Source: an uncultured Bacteroidales bacterium (GTDB lineage Bacteria > Bacteroidota > Bacteroidia > Bacteroidales > UBA3663). From it: 13,617 nt of DNA. The stretch is from the NCBI GenBank assembly GCA_905236195.1, contig CAJOOX010000220.1:1-13617 (forward strand), written 5' to 3'. The stretch's first letter is position 1, and each line of letters starts with the position of its first letter. A program made the position numbers and the translations under genes. The notes beneath the pieces were generated by a model that searched no databases, was not told the origin of the DNA, and saw nothing but the letters and a program-made list of their open reading frames with translations. Positions 1 to 6,337 of the stretch are shown here, in pieces.

Positions 1-685
1 CACCGTCTACGACATGGACGAAATTCCCATCGCCGAGGCCATCGTACGCGTCGTGGGGCGCAACGGCATGAACTTCAAGAGCGTCACAAGGCCCGACGGC
101 ACCTACGAGGTCTCCATCGACCGCTCTACCGAATATGTACTCATGTCGGGCAAAGAGGGCTACCTCAACCGCAAGGCGCAGTTCCTGAGCGACTCCATCC
201 AGGAGGATGCCGACTACCAGGTCGATTTCTACCTGCCGTCCATCTCGGTGCCCGTGCTAATCGACAACATCTTCTACGACTACAACATGGCCACCCTTCG
301 CGAGGAGTCCTATCCCTCGCTCGACGAACTCGTCCAGCTCCTCAACGACAATCCCTATTGTGCCATCGAGCTGTCGGCCCACACCGACCGCATCGGTTCG
401 CAGGCCTACAACCTCGACCTCTCGCAGCGGCGCGCCCAGTCGGTGGTGGATTATCTCACGTCACAGGGCATCCACCCCGGTCGTCTCACCCCCGTCGGCT
501 ACGGCAAGGAATCGCCCAAGACGGTGACCGAAAAACTCCACGAACAGTATGAATTCCTCCCCTACGGACAGATCCTCACCGAGGAATATGCCGACAGCCT
601 CGAGGCAGGACAGCAGGCCATTGTCGATCAGATCAACCGCCGCACCGAATTCAAAGTCACTTCCCTCACTTGGGGCATTGAATAA
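1..685 (+). CDS. OmpA-family outer membrane protein, C-terminal part (PorE-like), 5' truncated
   Basis: The reading frame is already open at base 2, so the gene begins outside the window; 228 codons are visible. The first ~75 residues read as a carboxypeptidase-regulatory-like beta-sandwich (pattern V-Y-D...P-I-A-E-A, then P-D-G-T-Y). The rest is an OmpA C-terminal peptidoglycan-binding domain: a Y-D-Y-N-M-A-T-L opening, then H-T-D-R-I-G-S, then L-S-Q-R-R-A-Q-S-V-V-D-Y-L and G-Y-G-K-E-S-P. The Asp and Arg in these motifs are the usual ligands for diaminopimelate. A ~40-residue insertion precedes the final N-R-R-T-E-F strand, as in Bacteroidetes homologues. PorE of the type IX secretion system has TPR, PD40, carboxypeptidase-regulatory and OmpA domains in that order; only the last two could be seen here. 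The PorE link is inference; an OmpA protein outside that system is equally possible. It should tether the outer membrane to peptidoglycan from the periplasm. Confidence 0.85.
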   Translation, partial: TVYDMDEIPIAEAIVRVVGRNGMNFKSVTRPDGTYEVSIDRSTEYVLMSGKEGYLNRKAQFLSDSIQEDADYQVDFYLPSISVPVLIDNIFYDYNMATLREESYPSLDELVQLLNDNPYCAIELSAHTDRIGSQAYNLDLSQRRAQSVVDYLTSQGIHPGRLTPVGYGKESPKTVTEKLHEQYEFLPYGQILTEEYADSLEAGQQAIVDQINRRTEFKVTSLTWGIE

Positions 686-702
686 ACGCCACAGCCAGAC
701 AC

Positions 703-737
703 AAAAAAAACGGGAGCGGGGCTTTTGCCTCGCTCCC
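703..737. terminator. Bidirectional intrinsic terminator between convergent genes
   Basis: An 11-bp stem (712-722 with 727-737, one G-T pair) closes a TTTT tetraloop. Eight A residues at 703-710 lie to the left, so a minus-strand transcript ends in U8 after the hairpin: a strong terminator for the lipoprotein operon. On the plus strand the hairpin is followed only by TTCCCTTTT, a weaker stop for the OmpA-family gene. It lies in the 103-bp gap between the two convergent stop codons. Confidence 0.85.
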
Positions 738-788
738 TTCCCTTTTGGACAGACAGCTATCGTGATGACAGCCGCCTGACGCAGAGTA

Positions 789-992
789 TTATTCGTAGTA
801 CTCTACCTCAATTTCAAGATTGCCTTCAGGCAATTCGAACTGGAAGGAGGTAGCGGTGAGGGTGCTGATTTCAACATCGCCTTCAAGTTCAGGCACGTTT
901 ACCACAGCCGTATCTTCGTTACCGCAGGAACTCAGCAGAGCGCTGCCGCCTACCAGGGCAGCTGCCATGAGGAATAATTTGATTCTTTTCAT
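789..992 (-). CDS. Small acidic lipoprotein, 67 aa, function unknown
   Basis: The protein opens with a positively charged lipoprotein signal (M-K-R-I-K, a hydrophobic stretch, then L-L-S-S-C with the lipidated Cys at residue 23). The frame is open 19 codons further upstream, but only the ATG at 992 puts the signal peptide at the N terminus. The mature part is just 45 residues. I count 12 Asp/Glu and no Lys, Arg or His in it, so its charge is about -12. Acidic residues directly after the Cys (C-G-N-E-D) resemble the surface-export signal of Bacteroidetes lipoproteins, which would place it on the cell surface; that is inference. It lies 60 bp downstream of the secreted mosaic protein gene on the same strand, with no terminator between them, and is followed by a strong terminator, so the two are probably co-transcribed. 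I recognise no family. Confidence 0.75.
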   Translation of the reverse strand: MKRIKLFLMAAALVGGSALLSSCGNEDTAVVNVPELEGDVEISTLTATSFQFELPEGNLEIEVEYYE

Positions 993-1052
993 ATTGTATT
1001 GTTTTTTTCTTTTTTTATTCAGGGAATACTCACATATTTTTCCAGGCATTTC

Positions 1053-2159
1053 TCACTCAGAAACCACAGCAGCCTTCTTTCTGATCTTGATGCTCTTGAT
1101 CTGCTTGGCGCCTTTGTACTTGATGGTTACGATTGTGCCGGGCTTGCCTGTATCGGGCGTAATCACCCAGTTCTCAGCGTCGTCGGTACCGTCTTTTATG
1201 GTGACCGTGTAATCGGCATTGCCGGCTGCTTCTGCCAGTTTCTTATAGGCGTCTTCAGCCGCAGTGAGGGTTTCGTAGTTGGTTACACCCTGCTTCTGGT
1301 CAACCGTAAGAGCGTCGTATGCACTGCGGGCATCGTCGATGAGCGCCTTGCATGCGGGTGTATAAGCCACTACACCGATAGCGTCAATCTTGCTTATAAC
1401 AGCATTGACAGCGTCCTGAGAAGACGCGGCGGTCTTCTTTGCCTCATCCACGTAGCCGCAGACGGAGCAGGTGTAGAGTGCTTCGCCAACCTCGCCGAAC
1501 GCGTGAGCCGTTGAGTCGGCCTTAGGTGCATCGCAATCGCCAGAGGCCGTGCAGGCATGCCAGTGTCCATTCGCATCTGAAGTCCACGCCGTAGCATAGC
1601 TGTGGATGTGAGGGCGTGTGATAGTGAAAGCAGTGAAATAAGTGCTCTTTCCGGTTTCACGGTAAATATAAAACTCATTAACACCTACCAGCTTATCACC
1701 TTCTTTGACGACATAGGAGCTGAATGGTTCCCTTGCAGCTTTTTCTACCGCATCCAGATGTAATTTCTCGTCACAGGAAGCATACGAAGTGGATATAGAT
1801 ATATAAAGACCGAGGCCTGTATCCGTACGCGAAAATGTAATAGCTGAAATGGTATCTCCGATAGCAAGAGCCTTGGTGAGAGTTACTTTGAAGGAGGTAT
1901 TATTATTGGTCATACAGAAATAAGGGTTACCGCCCTGTAAGCCAATCAGATTTTTAGCACTTGTCTGAGCACTTATAGCAGACATAGTACCACCGCTAAT
2001 AGCGGCCATTTCCGAGGTGATCGCCGTAGTACCAGGTTCAAAAGAAACTGCAGCCGAACCAAGCGCATTGGCTGAAAATATGGTTTCTGCCCAAACACTG
2101 CCCCCCCCGAAAACTGACACGGCGAGGAGCGTCAAAATGGAAAATAATTTTCTTTTCAT
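1053..2159 (-). CDS. Secreted mosaic protein with Prevotella-type N-terminal domain, Cys-rich CxxCG module and FIVAR-like helical module
   Basis: The 368-residue protein starts with a Sec signal peptide (M-K-R-K, hydrophobic core, likely cleavage after A24). Residues ~25-182 look like the beta-rich domain found in Prevotella secreted proteins (markers Q-T-S-A-K-N-L, T-N-N-N-T-S-F-K-V and F-Y-I-Y-R). Residues ~184-240 form a His/Cys-rich repeat (H-S-Y...G-H-W-H-A-C...C-S-V-C-G-Y; C203, C209, C231, C234), common in Firmicutes surface proteins and possibly metal binding. Residues ~247-312 are a helical FIVAR-like module (A-R-S-A-Y-D-A-L-T). The last ~50 residues (I-K-D-G-T-D-D-A-E-N-W, ending K-S-I-K-I-R-K-K) match a C-terminal Prevotella module. 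No catalytic motif is visible; adhesion or binding is the plausible role. The signal-peptide region contains a G8 tract. Assignments are from memory of the families, not a search. Confidence 0.8.
   Translation of the reverse strand: MKRKLFSILTLLAVSVFGGGSVWAETIFSANALGSAAVSFEPGTTAITSEMAAISGGTMSAISAQTSAKNLIGLQGGNPYFCMTNNNTSFKVTLTKALAIGDTISAITFSRTDTGLGLYISISTSYASCDEKLHLDAVEKAAREPFSSYVVKEGDKLVGVNEFYIYRETGKSTYFTAFTITRPHIHSYATAWTSDANGHWHACTASGDCDAPKADSTAHAFGEVGEALYTCSVCGYVDEAKKTAASSQDAVNAVISKIDAIGVVAYTPACKALIDDARSAYDALTVDQKQGVTNYETLTAAEDAYKKLAEAAGNADYTVTIKDGTDDAENWVITPDTGKPGTIVTIKYKGAKQIKSIKIRKKAAVVSE
2101..2108 (-). repeat. G8 homopolymer tract inside a signal-peptide coding region
   Basis: Eight consecutive C on the plus strand are eight G in the coding strand of the secreted mosaic protein, spelling codons 18-20 (Gly-Gly-Gly) within the signal peptide. 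A change of one base would shift the frame after residue ~20 and abolish the protein. Such tracts are classical sites of slipped-strand phase variation, though eight is at the short end. Confidence 0.6.
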
Positions 2160-2235
2160 AACTGTGAAAATTTAGATTTATAATTATATAAAGTAATAAA
2201 AAGGTTTTACAAGCGTCTGGTTTACTTCGTTGCTG

Positions 2236-2243
2236 CAAAGATA
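2236..2243 (-). promoter_or_regulatory. -7 element of the promoter for the secreted mosaic protein operon
   Basis: CAAAGATA on the plus strand reads TATCTTTG on the minus strand, an exact Bacteroidetes TAnnTTTG -7 box. It lies 77 bp upstream of the start at 2159, implying a leader of roughly 70 nt. No convincing -33 TTTG is visible at the right distance; only T-rich sequence with TTTC is there. Confidence 0.6.
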
Positions 2244-2515
2244 GTGTTTTAAATCGGGAAAAAAGAAAAATGATTCAGATTTTAACAATAAATAACAGTC
2301 AAAAAGTACAATAATTGTTATTTTGGCTTTTTTCCCGCTTTTTTTCTACAAAGGAACTGTAATTCCCATCTTTTTGGGATCCATACAACCTTTGTTGTCG
2401 TACGCCGGATGACGGTTTGAATGCCCATTGACAATAATCATGTATAGATTGAACCAGGCTAACGCTTCCGTCAGCATCCGCAGGCTCCCCCGCAACAGCC
2501 AAGACCCGGCAAAAG

Positions 2516-2638
2516 TGTCAAAACCATCGTCGAGACGCGGGCAATCATTTGACAAGTGTCAAAAGCTTCGCCGAGACGCGGGCAACGAATTGGCAGGTGC
2601 CAAATGGTCCGCCGAGACGCGGGCAATAAATTGGCAGT
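2516..2638. repeat. Three 41-bp direct tandem repeats with palindromic junctions
   Basis: Units run 2516-2556, 2557-2597 and 2598-2638, each exactly 41 bp. Every unit begins TGTCAAA or TGCCAAA, carries an identical core CGAGACGCGGGCAA (2531, 2572 and 2613) and ends TTGACA or TTGGCA plus two bases. Consecutive units therefore meet in inverted repeats: a 7-bp arm around AG at 2548-2563, and a 6-bp arm around GG at 2590-2603. A degenerate core (AAGACCCGGCAA) near 2501 may be a decayed earlier copy. Because 41 is not a multiple of three and the array lies between operons, it is unlikely to encode peptide repeats. Confidence 0.85.
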
Positions 2639-2657
2639 CATCCCGGTCAGCGCGCGG

Positions 2658-2674
2658 TGACGCAGTCTGCGTCA
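2658..2674. repeat. Perfect 17-bp palindrome
   Basis: TGACGCAG, a central T, then CTGCGTCA form a perfect inverted repeat 20 bp beyond the tandem array. With no room for a large loop, it is better read as a protein-binding site or cruciform than as a terminator; no T tract follows on either strand. Confidence 0.5.
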
Positions 2675-2756
2675 GGAACAGCAAGTTGACGAAAGGGAAT
2701 CTATGGCCCATTTGAAAAACCGTGCCATGAGCCATCCGCTGCCATTGAAAACAACA

Positions 2757-2786
2757 GCAGCGGCTCTTTCTGACGAGAGTCGCTGC
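2757..2786 (-). terminator. Intrinsic terminator of nfnAB
   Basis: An 11-bp stem (2757-2767 with 2776-2786, one G-T pair) closes an 8-base loop. It begins 25 bp past the nfnB stop codon, and the minus-strand transcript continues with the U-rich TGTTGTTTTC. Position and shape fit a terminator for the nfnA-nfnB transcript. Confidence 0.75.
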
Positions 2787-2811
2787 CGGTTATAGTCGTT
2801 TGAATAGAAAA

Positions 2812-4281
2812 TCAACGGGCCGAGAGATAGGAGTGCATATTGGCGGCAGCACGTCGTCCGTCGCCCATGGCGAGGATGACAGTAGCACCGCCACGCACGA
2901 TATCGCCGCCGGCAAAGAGGTCGCTGACCGAAGACTGAAGGGTCTCCTCGTTGACCACAATCGTACCCTTGCGGCTGGTCTCCAGTGCGGAGATCGCATT
3001 GGGAATGATGGGGTTGGGCGACACACCTACGGCCACAATGACGAGGTCGGCAGGAAGGGTCTCGGTCTTGCCCTCGACTGGCACGGGGCTGCGACGGCCG
3101 GAAGCATCGGGTTCGCCGAGTTCCATAACCTGAAGCACCATCTCGTTGACACGGCCGTTCTCGTCGGCATGATATTCGATGGGATTGTGGAGGGTCATGA
3201 ATTCAATACCTTCCTCGAGGGCGTGGTGTACCTCTTCCTTACGTGCAGGCATCTCGTCCATGGAACGGCGGTAAACCAGCATGACGCGCTCGGCACCCAT
3301 ACGGCGTGCGGTACGTGCAGAGTCCATCGCGGTGTTGCCGCCGCCGATGACTGCCACGTTCTTGCCCTTGAGCACAGGCGTATCGCCCAGCCCGCGTCCG
3401 GCTCCCATGAGGTTTATGCGGGTGAGGTATTCGTTGGACGACATGACGCCGATGGCGTTCTCGCCGGGAATATTCATGAAACGGGGCAGACCGGCACCGG
3501 AACCGACAAAGATTCCGTCGAATCCCATCTCGTGGAGCTGGTCGTAGGAGATGGTTTTGCCGACGATGACGTCGGGCTGGAAGTTGACACCCATCTCACG
3601 GAGCACGTTGATTTCGGCATCGACAATCTTGTTGGGCAGACGGAATTCGGGAATGCCGTACTTGAGCACACCGCCGATTTCGTGCAGTGCCTCGAAGACT
3701 GTAACCTCATAGCCGAGTTTAATCATATCGGCCGAGAAAGCCAGGCCCGAAGGTCCGGAACCTACGACAGCCACCTTCTTGCCGTTCTTGGGGGCGCACT
3801 TGGGTGCCTGCATCTGACCGCTCTCGCGTTCGTAGTCGGCGGCGAAGCGTTCCAGATAGCCGATGGCAACGGGCTGCTGCTTCATCTTGAGTTTGATACA
3901 CTGGCTCTCGCACTGCTTCTCCTGAGGACATACTCGGCCGCAGACAGCAGGGAGCGAAGAGGTCTCCTTGAGCACATGCGCAGCCTCAAGGAACTCGCCG
4001 CGTTCGATGTTCTTGATGAAGGTGGGGATATTGATGGAAACGGGACAGCCCTTCATACAGGAGGGGTCGGCGCAGTCTAGACAGCGCTTGGCCTCGAGCA
4101 GAGCCTGCTCCTTGGTGAGACCCTGATTTACCTCCTCGGTGAATGTGGTGACACGGTATTCGGGTGTCAGCTCGTTCATTTTGACGCGCTCTATAGCGCC
4201 GCGTTCTTTGGGTGAAACGGCTTTACGCAGTTCCTCACGCCAGGGTTCGGAACGCAATGCTTTTATTTCTTCAAGTGTCAT
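2812..4281 (-). CDS. nfnB: NADPH-binding large subunit of electron-bifurcating ferredoxin:NADP oxidoreductase (NfnB; often annotated GltA)
   Basis: The 489-residue flavoprotein matches the NfnB/GltD-like family in length and layout. Its N-terminal domain carries two [4Fe-4S] Cys sets: C67, C70, C75, C79 and C114, C118, C124, C128. A first nucleotide fold, G-S-G-P-S-G at 174-179, binds FAD; a second, G-G-G-N-T-A at 313-318, binds NADP(H), followed by V-Y-R-R-S-M-D-E-M-P-A-R. The FAD-closing motif A-G-G-D-I-V-R-G-G-A is near 457-466. Known Nfn complexes couple NADPH oxidation to reduction of NAD and ferredoxin, or the reverse, in the cytoplasm. The gene starts 12 bp after the nfnA stop, with GGAAG just before its ATG. 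The name 'glutamate synthase small subunit' is a common transfer for this family; no glutamate synthase large subunit lies here, and the nfnA partner argues for Nfn. Confidence 0.9.
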   Translation of the reverse strand: MTLEEIKALRSEPWREELRKAVSPKERGAIERVKMNELTPEYRVTTFTEEVNQGLTKEQALLEAKRCLDCADPSCMKGCPVSINIPTFIKNIERGEFLEAAHVLKETSSLPAVCGRVCPQEKQCESQCIKLKMKQQPVAIGYLERFAADYERESGQMQAPKCAPKNGKKVAVVGSGPSGLAFSADMIKLGYEVTVFEALHEIGGVLKYGIPEFRLPNKIVDAEINVLREMGVNFQPDVIVGKTISYDQLHEMGFDGIFVGSGAGLPRFMNIPGENAIGVMSSNEYLTRINLMGAGRGLGDTPVLKGKNVAVIGGGNTAMDSARTARRMGAERVMLVYRRSMDEMPARKEEVHHALEEGIEFMTLHNPIEYHADENGRVNEMVLQVMELGEPDASGRRSPVPVEGKTETLPADLVIVAVGVSPNPIIPNAISALETSRKGTIVVNEETLQSSVSDLFAGGDIVRGGATVILAMGDGRRAAANMHSYLSAR

Positions 4282-4293
4282 TTTCTTCCGGTT

Positions 4294-5112
4294 TTAAGCA
4301 TTCAACTTTGACATAGCCTCGACCTCGTCGGCCTTGTAGGCTCGCATTCTCATCATCATCTCGTCGAAATCGACCTCATGGGCATCGAACTCTGGACCGT
4401 CGACGCAGACGAACTTGGTCTTGCCGCCCACGCTCACTCGGCAGGCGCCGCACATACCCGTACCGTCAACCATGATGGTGTTGAGCGAAACGATGGTGGA
4501 GATGTCGTATTTCTTGGTGAGCAGGGCCACAAATTTCATCATGATGGTGGGGCCGATGCAGACAACCTTATCGACCTTCTCCCGGTTGATAACGGTCTCG
4601 ACACCGTTGGTTACGAGCCCCTTGGTACCATAGGAACCGTCGTCGGTCATGATGATAACCTCGTCGGAAGCGGCTCGCATCTCGTCCTCCAGGATGATGA
4701 GGTCCTTGGTACGGGCGGCGAGCACCACGATGACACGGTTGCCGGCTTCGTGCATGGCCTTCACAATGGGATAGAGAGGAGCCACGCCCACACCGCCGCC
4801 GCAGCATACCACGGTGCCGTACTTCTGAATGTCGGTAGCGTGACCGAGGGGACCTACCACATCGTGGAGGACATCTCCTGGCTCAAGCTGGGTGATCCGG
4901 GTCGAGGATGCGCCAACGGCCTGTACTACGAGCGTGATTGTACCTTTCTGGATATCGGCATCGGCAATGGTGAGGGGAATGCGCTCGCCACGCTCGTCGA
5001 TGCGGACAATAACGAAATGTCCGGCCTTGCGGCTGCGGGCAATCAAGGGAGCCTCCACTTCCAGGCAGGCTACCTTTTCGGAAAACATCTTTTTTGATAA
5101 AATCTTGTTCAT
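4294..5112 (-). CDS. nfnA: NADH/FAD/[2Fe-2S] small subunit of electron-bifurcating ferredoxin:NADP oxidoreductase (NfnA)
   Basis: The 272-residue protein belongs to the PyrK/ferredoxin-NADP reductase-like family. It shows an FAD-binding barrel with R-I-P-L-T at 44-48, a nucleotide-binding motif C-G-G-G-V-G-V-A-P at 104-112, and a C-terminal [2Fe-2S] site M-C-G-A-C (C221, C224) with C236 and the family signature V-D-G-P-E-F-D. In Nfn structures this cluster has three Cys and one Asp ligand; D216 just upstream is the candidate Asp, by inference. It is the first gene of the operon, directly before nfnB, the usual order. A promoter of Bacteroidetes type and a 16-bp palindrome lie in its leader. 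Sulfide dehydrogenase subunit and dihydroorotate dehydrogenase electron-transfer subunit are alternative family names; the nfnB neighbour favours Nfn. Confidence 0.9.
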   Translation of the reverse strand: MNKILSKKMFSEKVACLEVEAPLIARSRKAGHFVIVRIDERGERIPLTIADADIQKGTITLVVQAVGASSTRITQLEPGDVLHDVVGPLGHATDIQKYGTVVCCGGGVGVAPLYPIVKAMHEAGNRVIVVLAARTKDLIILEDEMRAASDEVIIMTDDGSYGTKGLVTNGVETVINREKVDKVVCIGPTIMMKFVALLTKKYDISTIVSLNTIMVDGTGMCGACRVSVGGKTKFVCVDGPEFDAHEVDFDEMMMRMRAYKADEVEAMSKLNA

Positions 5113-5150
5113 ATTTGCTATTATTCCAATTTTTCAGACAGAGTTGCAAA

Positions 5151-5166
5151 GTGTCATCATTGACAC
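5151..5166. repeat. 16-bp inverted repeat in the nfnA leader, possible operator or 5' hairpin
   Basis: GTGTCA and TGACAC form perfect 6-bp arms around TCAT. The repeat lies between the nfnA -7 box (5178-5185) and the nfnA start (5112), just downstream of the expected transcription start. That placement fits a repressor site or a small leader hairpin. No assignment to a regulator family is possible from sequence alone. Confidence 0.45.
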
Positions 5167-5177
5167 AAATTCCGCTG

Positions 5178-5208
5178 CAAAGATACGAAAAATATCATAA
5201 AACAACAA
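5178..5208 (-). promoter_or_regulatory. nfnAB promoter
   Basis: On the minus strand the -7 box is TATCTTTG (5178-5185), with TTG at 5203-5205 (17-bp spacer) or 5206-5208 (20-bp spacer) as the -33 element. The leader to the nfnA ATG is about 60 nt. It is back to back with the plus-strand hydrolase promoter in a 213-bp AT-rich divergent region. Confidence 0.75.
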
Positions 5209-5300
5209 GAGAAACAGCAAAAAAATTGATAAATTATCACAAAAACTCAGCTTTCTGTATTTTTTTCGATAAACATTACGTTTATATACAAAAAAATATC

Positions 5301-5308
5301 TATCTTTG
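5301..5308 (+). promoter_or_regulatory. -7 element of the hydrolase-patatin operon promoter
   Basis: TATCTTTG is an exact TAnnTTTG box 17 bp before the ATG at 5326, which implies a very short leader. The sequence about 20 bp upstream is AT-rich (ACGTTTATA) without a clear TTTG. Confidence 0.7.
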
Positions 5309-5325
5309 CAGGCAATAAAAAAGAT

Positions 5326-6336
5326 ATGCGTAAGAAAATTCGTTTCTTGATTATAATAACACTGTCACTGCTGGTGATTCTCGCCGGCGGATGTATTATT
5401 GTATCCTCGAACATATTGGACACCATCATCAAGCCTGAGACGGACTATACCCGCAACTATGACGTTTCCTACACCAAAGTTTTCCACCGCTACCCTCAGC
5501 TGAAGCTCTGGCAGGACTCGCTGATTGCAAAGGGTGCCTGGCGCGATACGATGATTACGGCCGATGACGGCGTAGAGCTCCACGGCATCTTCATCCAGCA
5601 CGAAAATCCCGTGATGACTGCCATCGTCGTTCACGGCTACAGGGACAATGCGATAATCATGATGCGCTATGCCTACCTCTGCTACCTGTTGAGACTCAAC
5701 GTTTTCTTGCCGGAAATGCGATATCACGGACTCTCGGGTGACGACCATTCCTCGTTGGGGTGGAACGACCGCTACGACATGCTGCAGTGGATCACCCTCG
5801 TTCACGAACGATGGCCCCAGCAGGAAATCTTCATGTACGGATTATCGCTGGGTGCCGCCTGCACTCTCTCAACGGCCGGCGAAGGCACGCCTGAGTATGT
5901 GAAAGGATATATCTCCGACTGTGCGCCGACCAACGCTTGGGAGGGCTTCCAGCATATCATTTACGACACATACGACCTGCCCAGGTTCCCGTTCTACTTT
6001 ATGGCCTCTTGGCTCTGCAAACTGAGATATGGGTTCTCTTTCTGGGATGTCTCTCCATACAACATGGTGGCTCATATCGAAAAACCGATACTGTTCGTGC
6101 ACGGCGACCAGGACAAAATCGTTCCCGTCGAAATGGGCTTTGAACTGTATAACCAGAAGGGGGTGGGCAAACGCGAGTTGTGGATTGCTACGGGGTGTGA
6201 CCACGCCCGTGCCATCCACAATCACTACGACCTTTACCTCGACCATATCGGCGAATTTGTGAATACCCTGTTGGGCAGAGCCGTCACAACCGAACGACCG
6301 GATGCTGTTGCCTTCAAAAAATCCACCAACGATTAA
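5326..6336 (+). CDS. Membrane-anchored alpha/beta hydrolase
   Basis: The 336-residue protein has an N-terminal hydrophobic segment (residues ~6-27) after M-R-K-K-I-R, followed by an alpha/beta hydrolase fold. A catalytic triad can be read: S174 in the nucleophile elbow G-L-S-L-G (172-176), D263 (or D261) in H-G-D-Q-D-K-I-V-P, and H293 in G-C-D-H-A-R-A. H-G-Y at 103-105 fits the oxyanion region. The fold should face the periplasm or outer envelope. C23 follows L-A-G-G, a poor but possible lipobox, so a lipoprotein is an alternative to a transmembrane anchor. The substrate cannot be read; esterase or lysophospholipase activity is typical of relatives. The stop codon is one base before the patatin start, so the two are co-transcribed and may both act on envelope lipids (inference). 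Confidence 0.85.
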   Translation: MRKKIRFLIIITLSLLVILAGGCIIVSSNILDTIIKPETDYTRNYDVSYTKVFHRYPQLKLWQDSLIAKGAWRDTMITADDGVELHGIFIQHENPVMTAIVVHGYRDNAIIMMRYAYLCYLLRLNVFLPEMRYHGLSGDDHSSLGWNDRYDMLQWITLVHERWPQQEIFMYGLSLGAACTLSTAGEGTPEYVKGYISDCAPTNAWEGFQHIIYDTYDLPRFPFYFMASWLCKLRYGFSFWDVSPYNMVAHIEKPILFVHGDQDKIVPVEMGFELYNQKGVGKRELWIATGCDHARAIHNHYDLYLDHIGEFVNTLLGRAVTTERPDAVAFKKSTND

Positions 6337-6337
6337 T

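Larger units (their letters stand above)
2160..2811. other. 650-bp gene-free interval
   Basis: This stretch separates two minus-strand operons. From right to left it holds the nfnAB terminator (2757-2786), a 17-bp palindrome (2658-2674), a 41-bp tandem repeat array (2516-2638), about 200 bp with no recognisable content (2290-2500), and the promoter and leader of the secreted mosaic protein gene (2160-2290). The right half is GC-rich and the left part is AT-rich. Short open frames across it show no domain, start signal or codon pattern that would support a gene. Confidence 0.6.

Noticed and set aside
993..1049. Extended N terminus for the small lipoprotein
   Set aside because: The 19 extra residues are polar and would bury the lipoprotein signal inside the protein.
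2428..2449. TTGACA with downstream TATAGAT as a sigma-70-type promoter
   Set aside because: The spacing is about nine bases, far too short, and this phylum uses the TTTG/TAnnTTTG promoter. No gene follows on that strand.
2299..2555. Two overlapping minus-strand short open frames of 67-69 codons
   Set aside because: They have no start signal, no recognisable domain and run into the tandem repeat array; I treat them as chance frames in non-coding DNA.
2516..2638. CRISPR array
   Set aside because: The 41-bp units are contiguous and similar over their whole length, with no unique spacers between identical repeats and no cas genes nearby.
2800..4080. Long plus-strand open frame of 426 codons opposite nfnB
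   Set aside because: Its product is His/Gly-rich without domains, and the minus strand carries a complete recognised protein. GC-biased third positions create such shadows. The same applies to open frames opposite nfnA (4378-5097), cdsA-ftsH (8723-9880) and ftsH (10010-10858).
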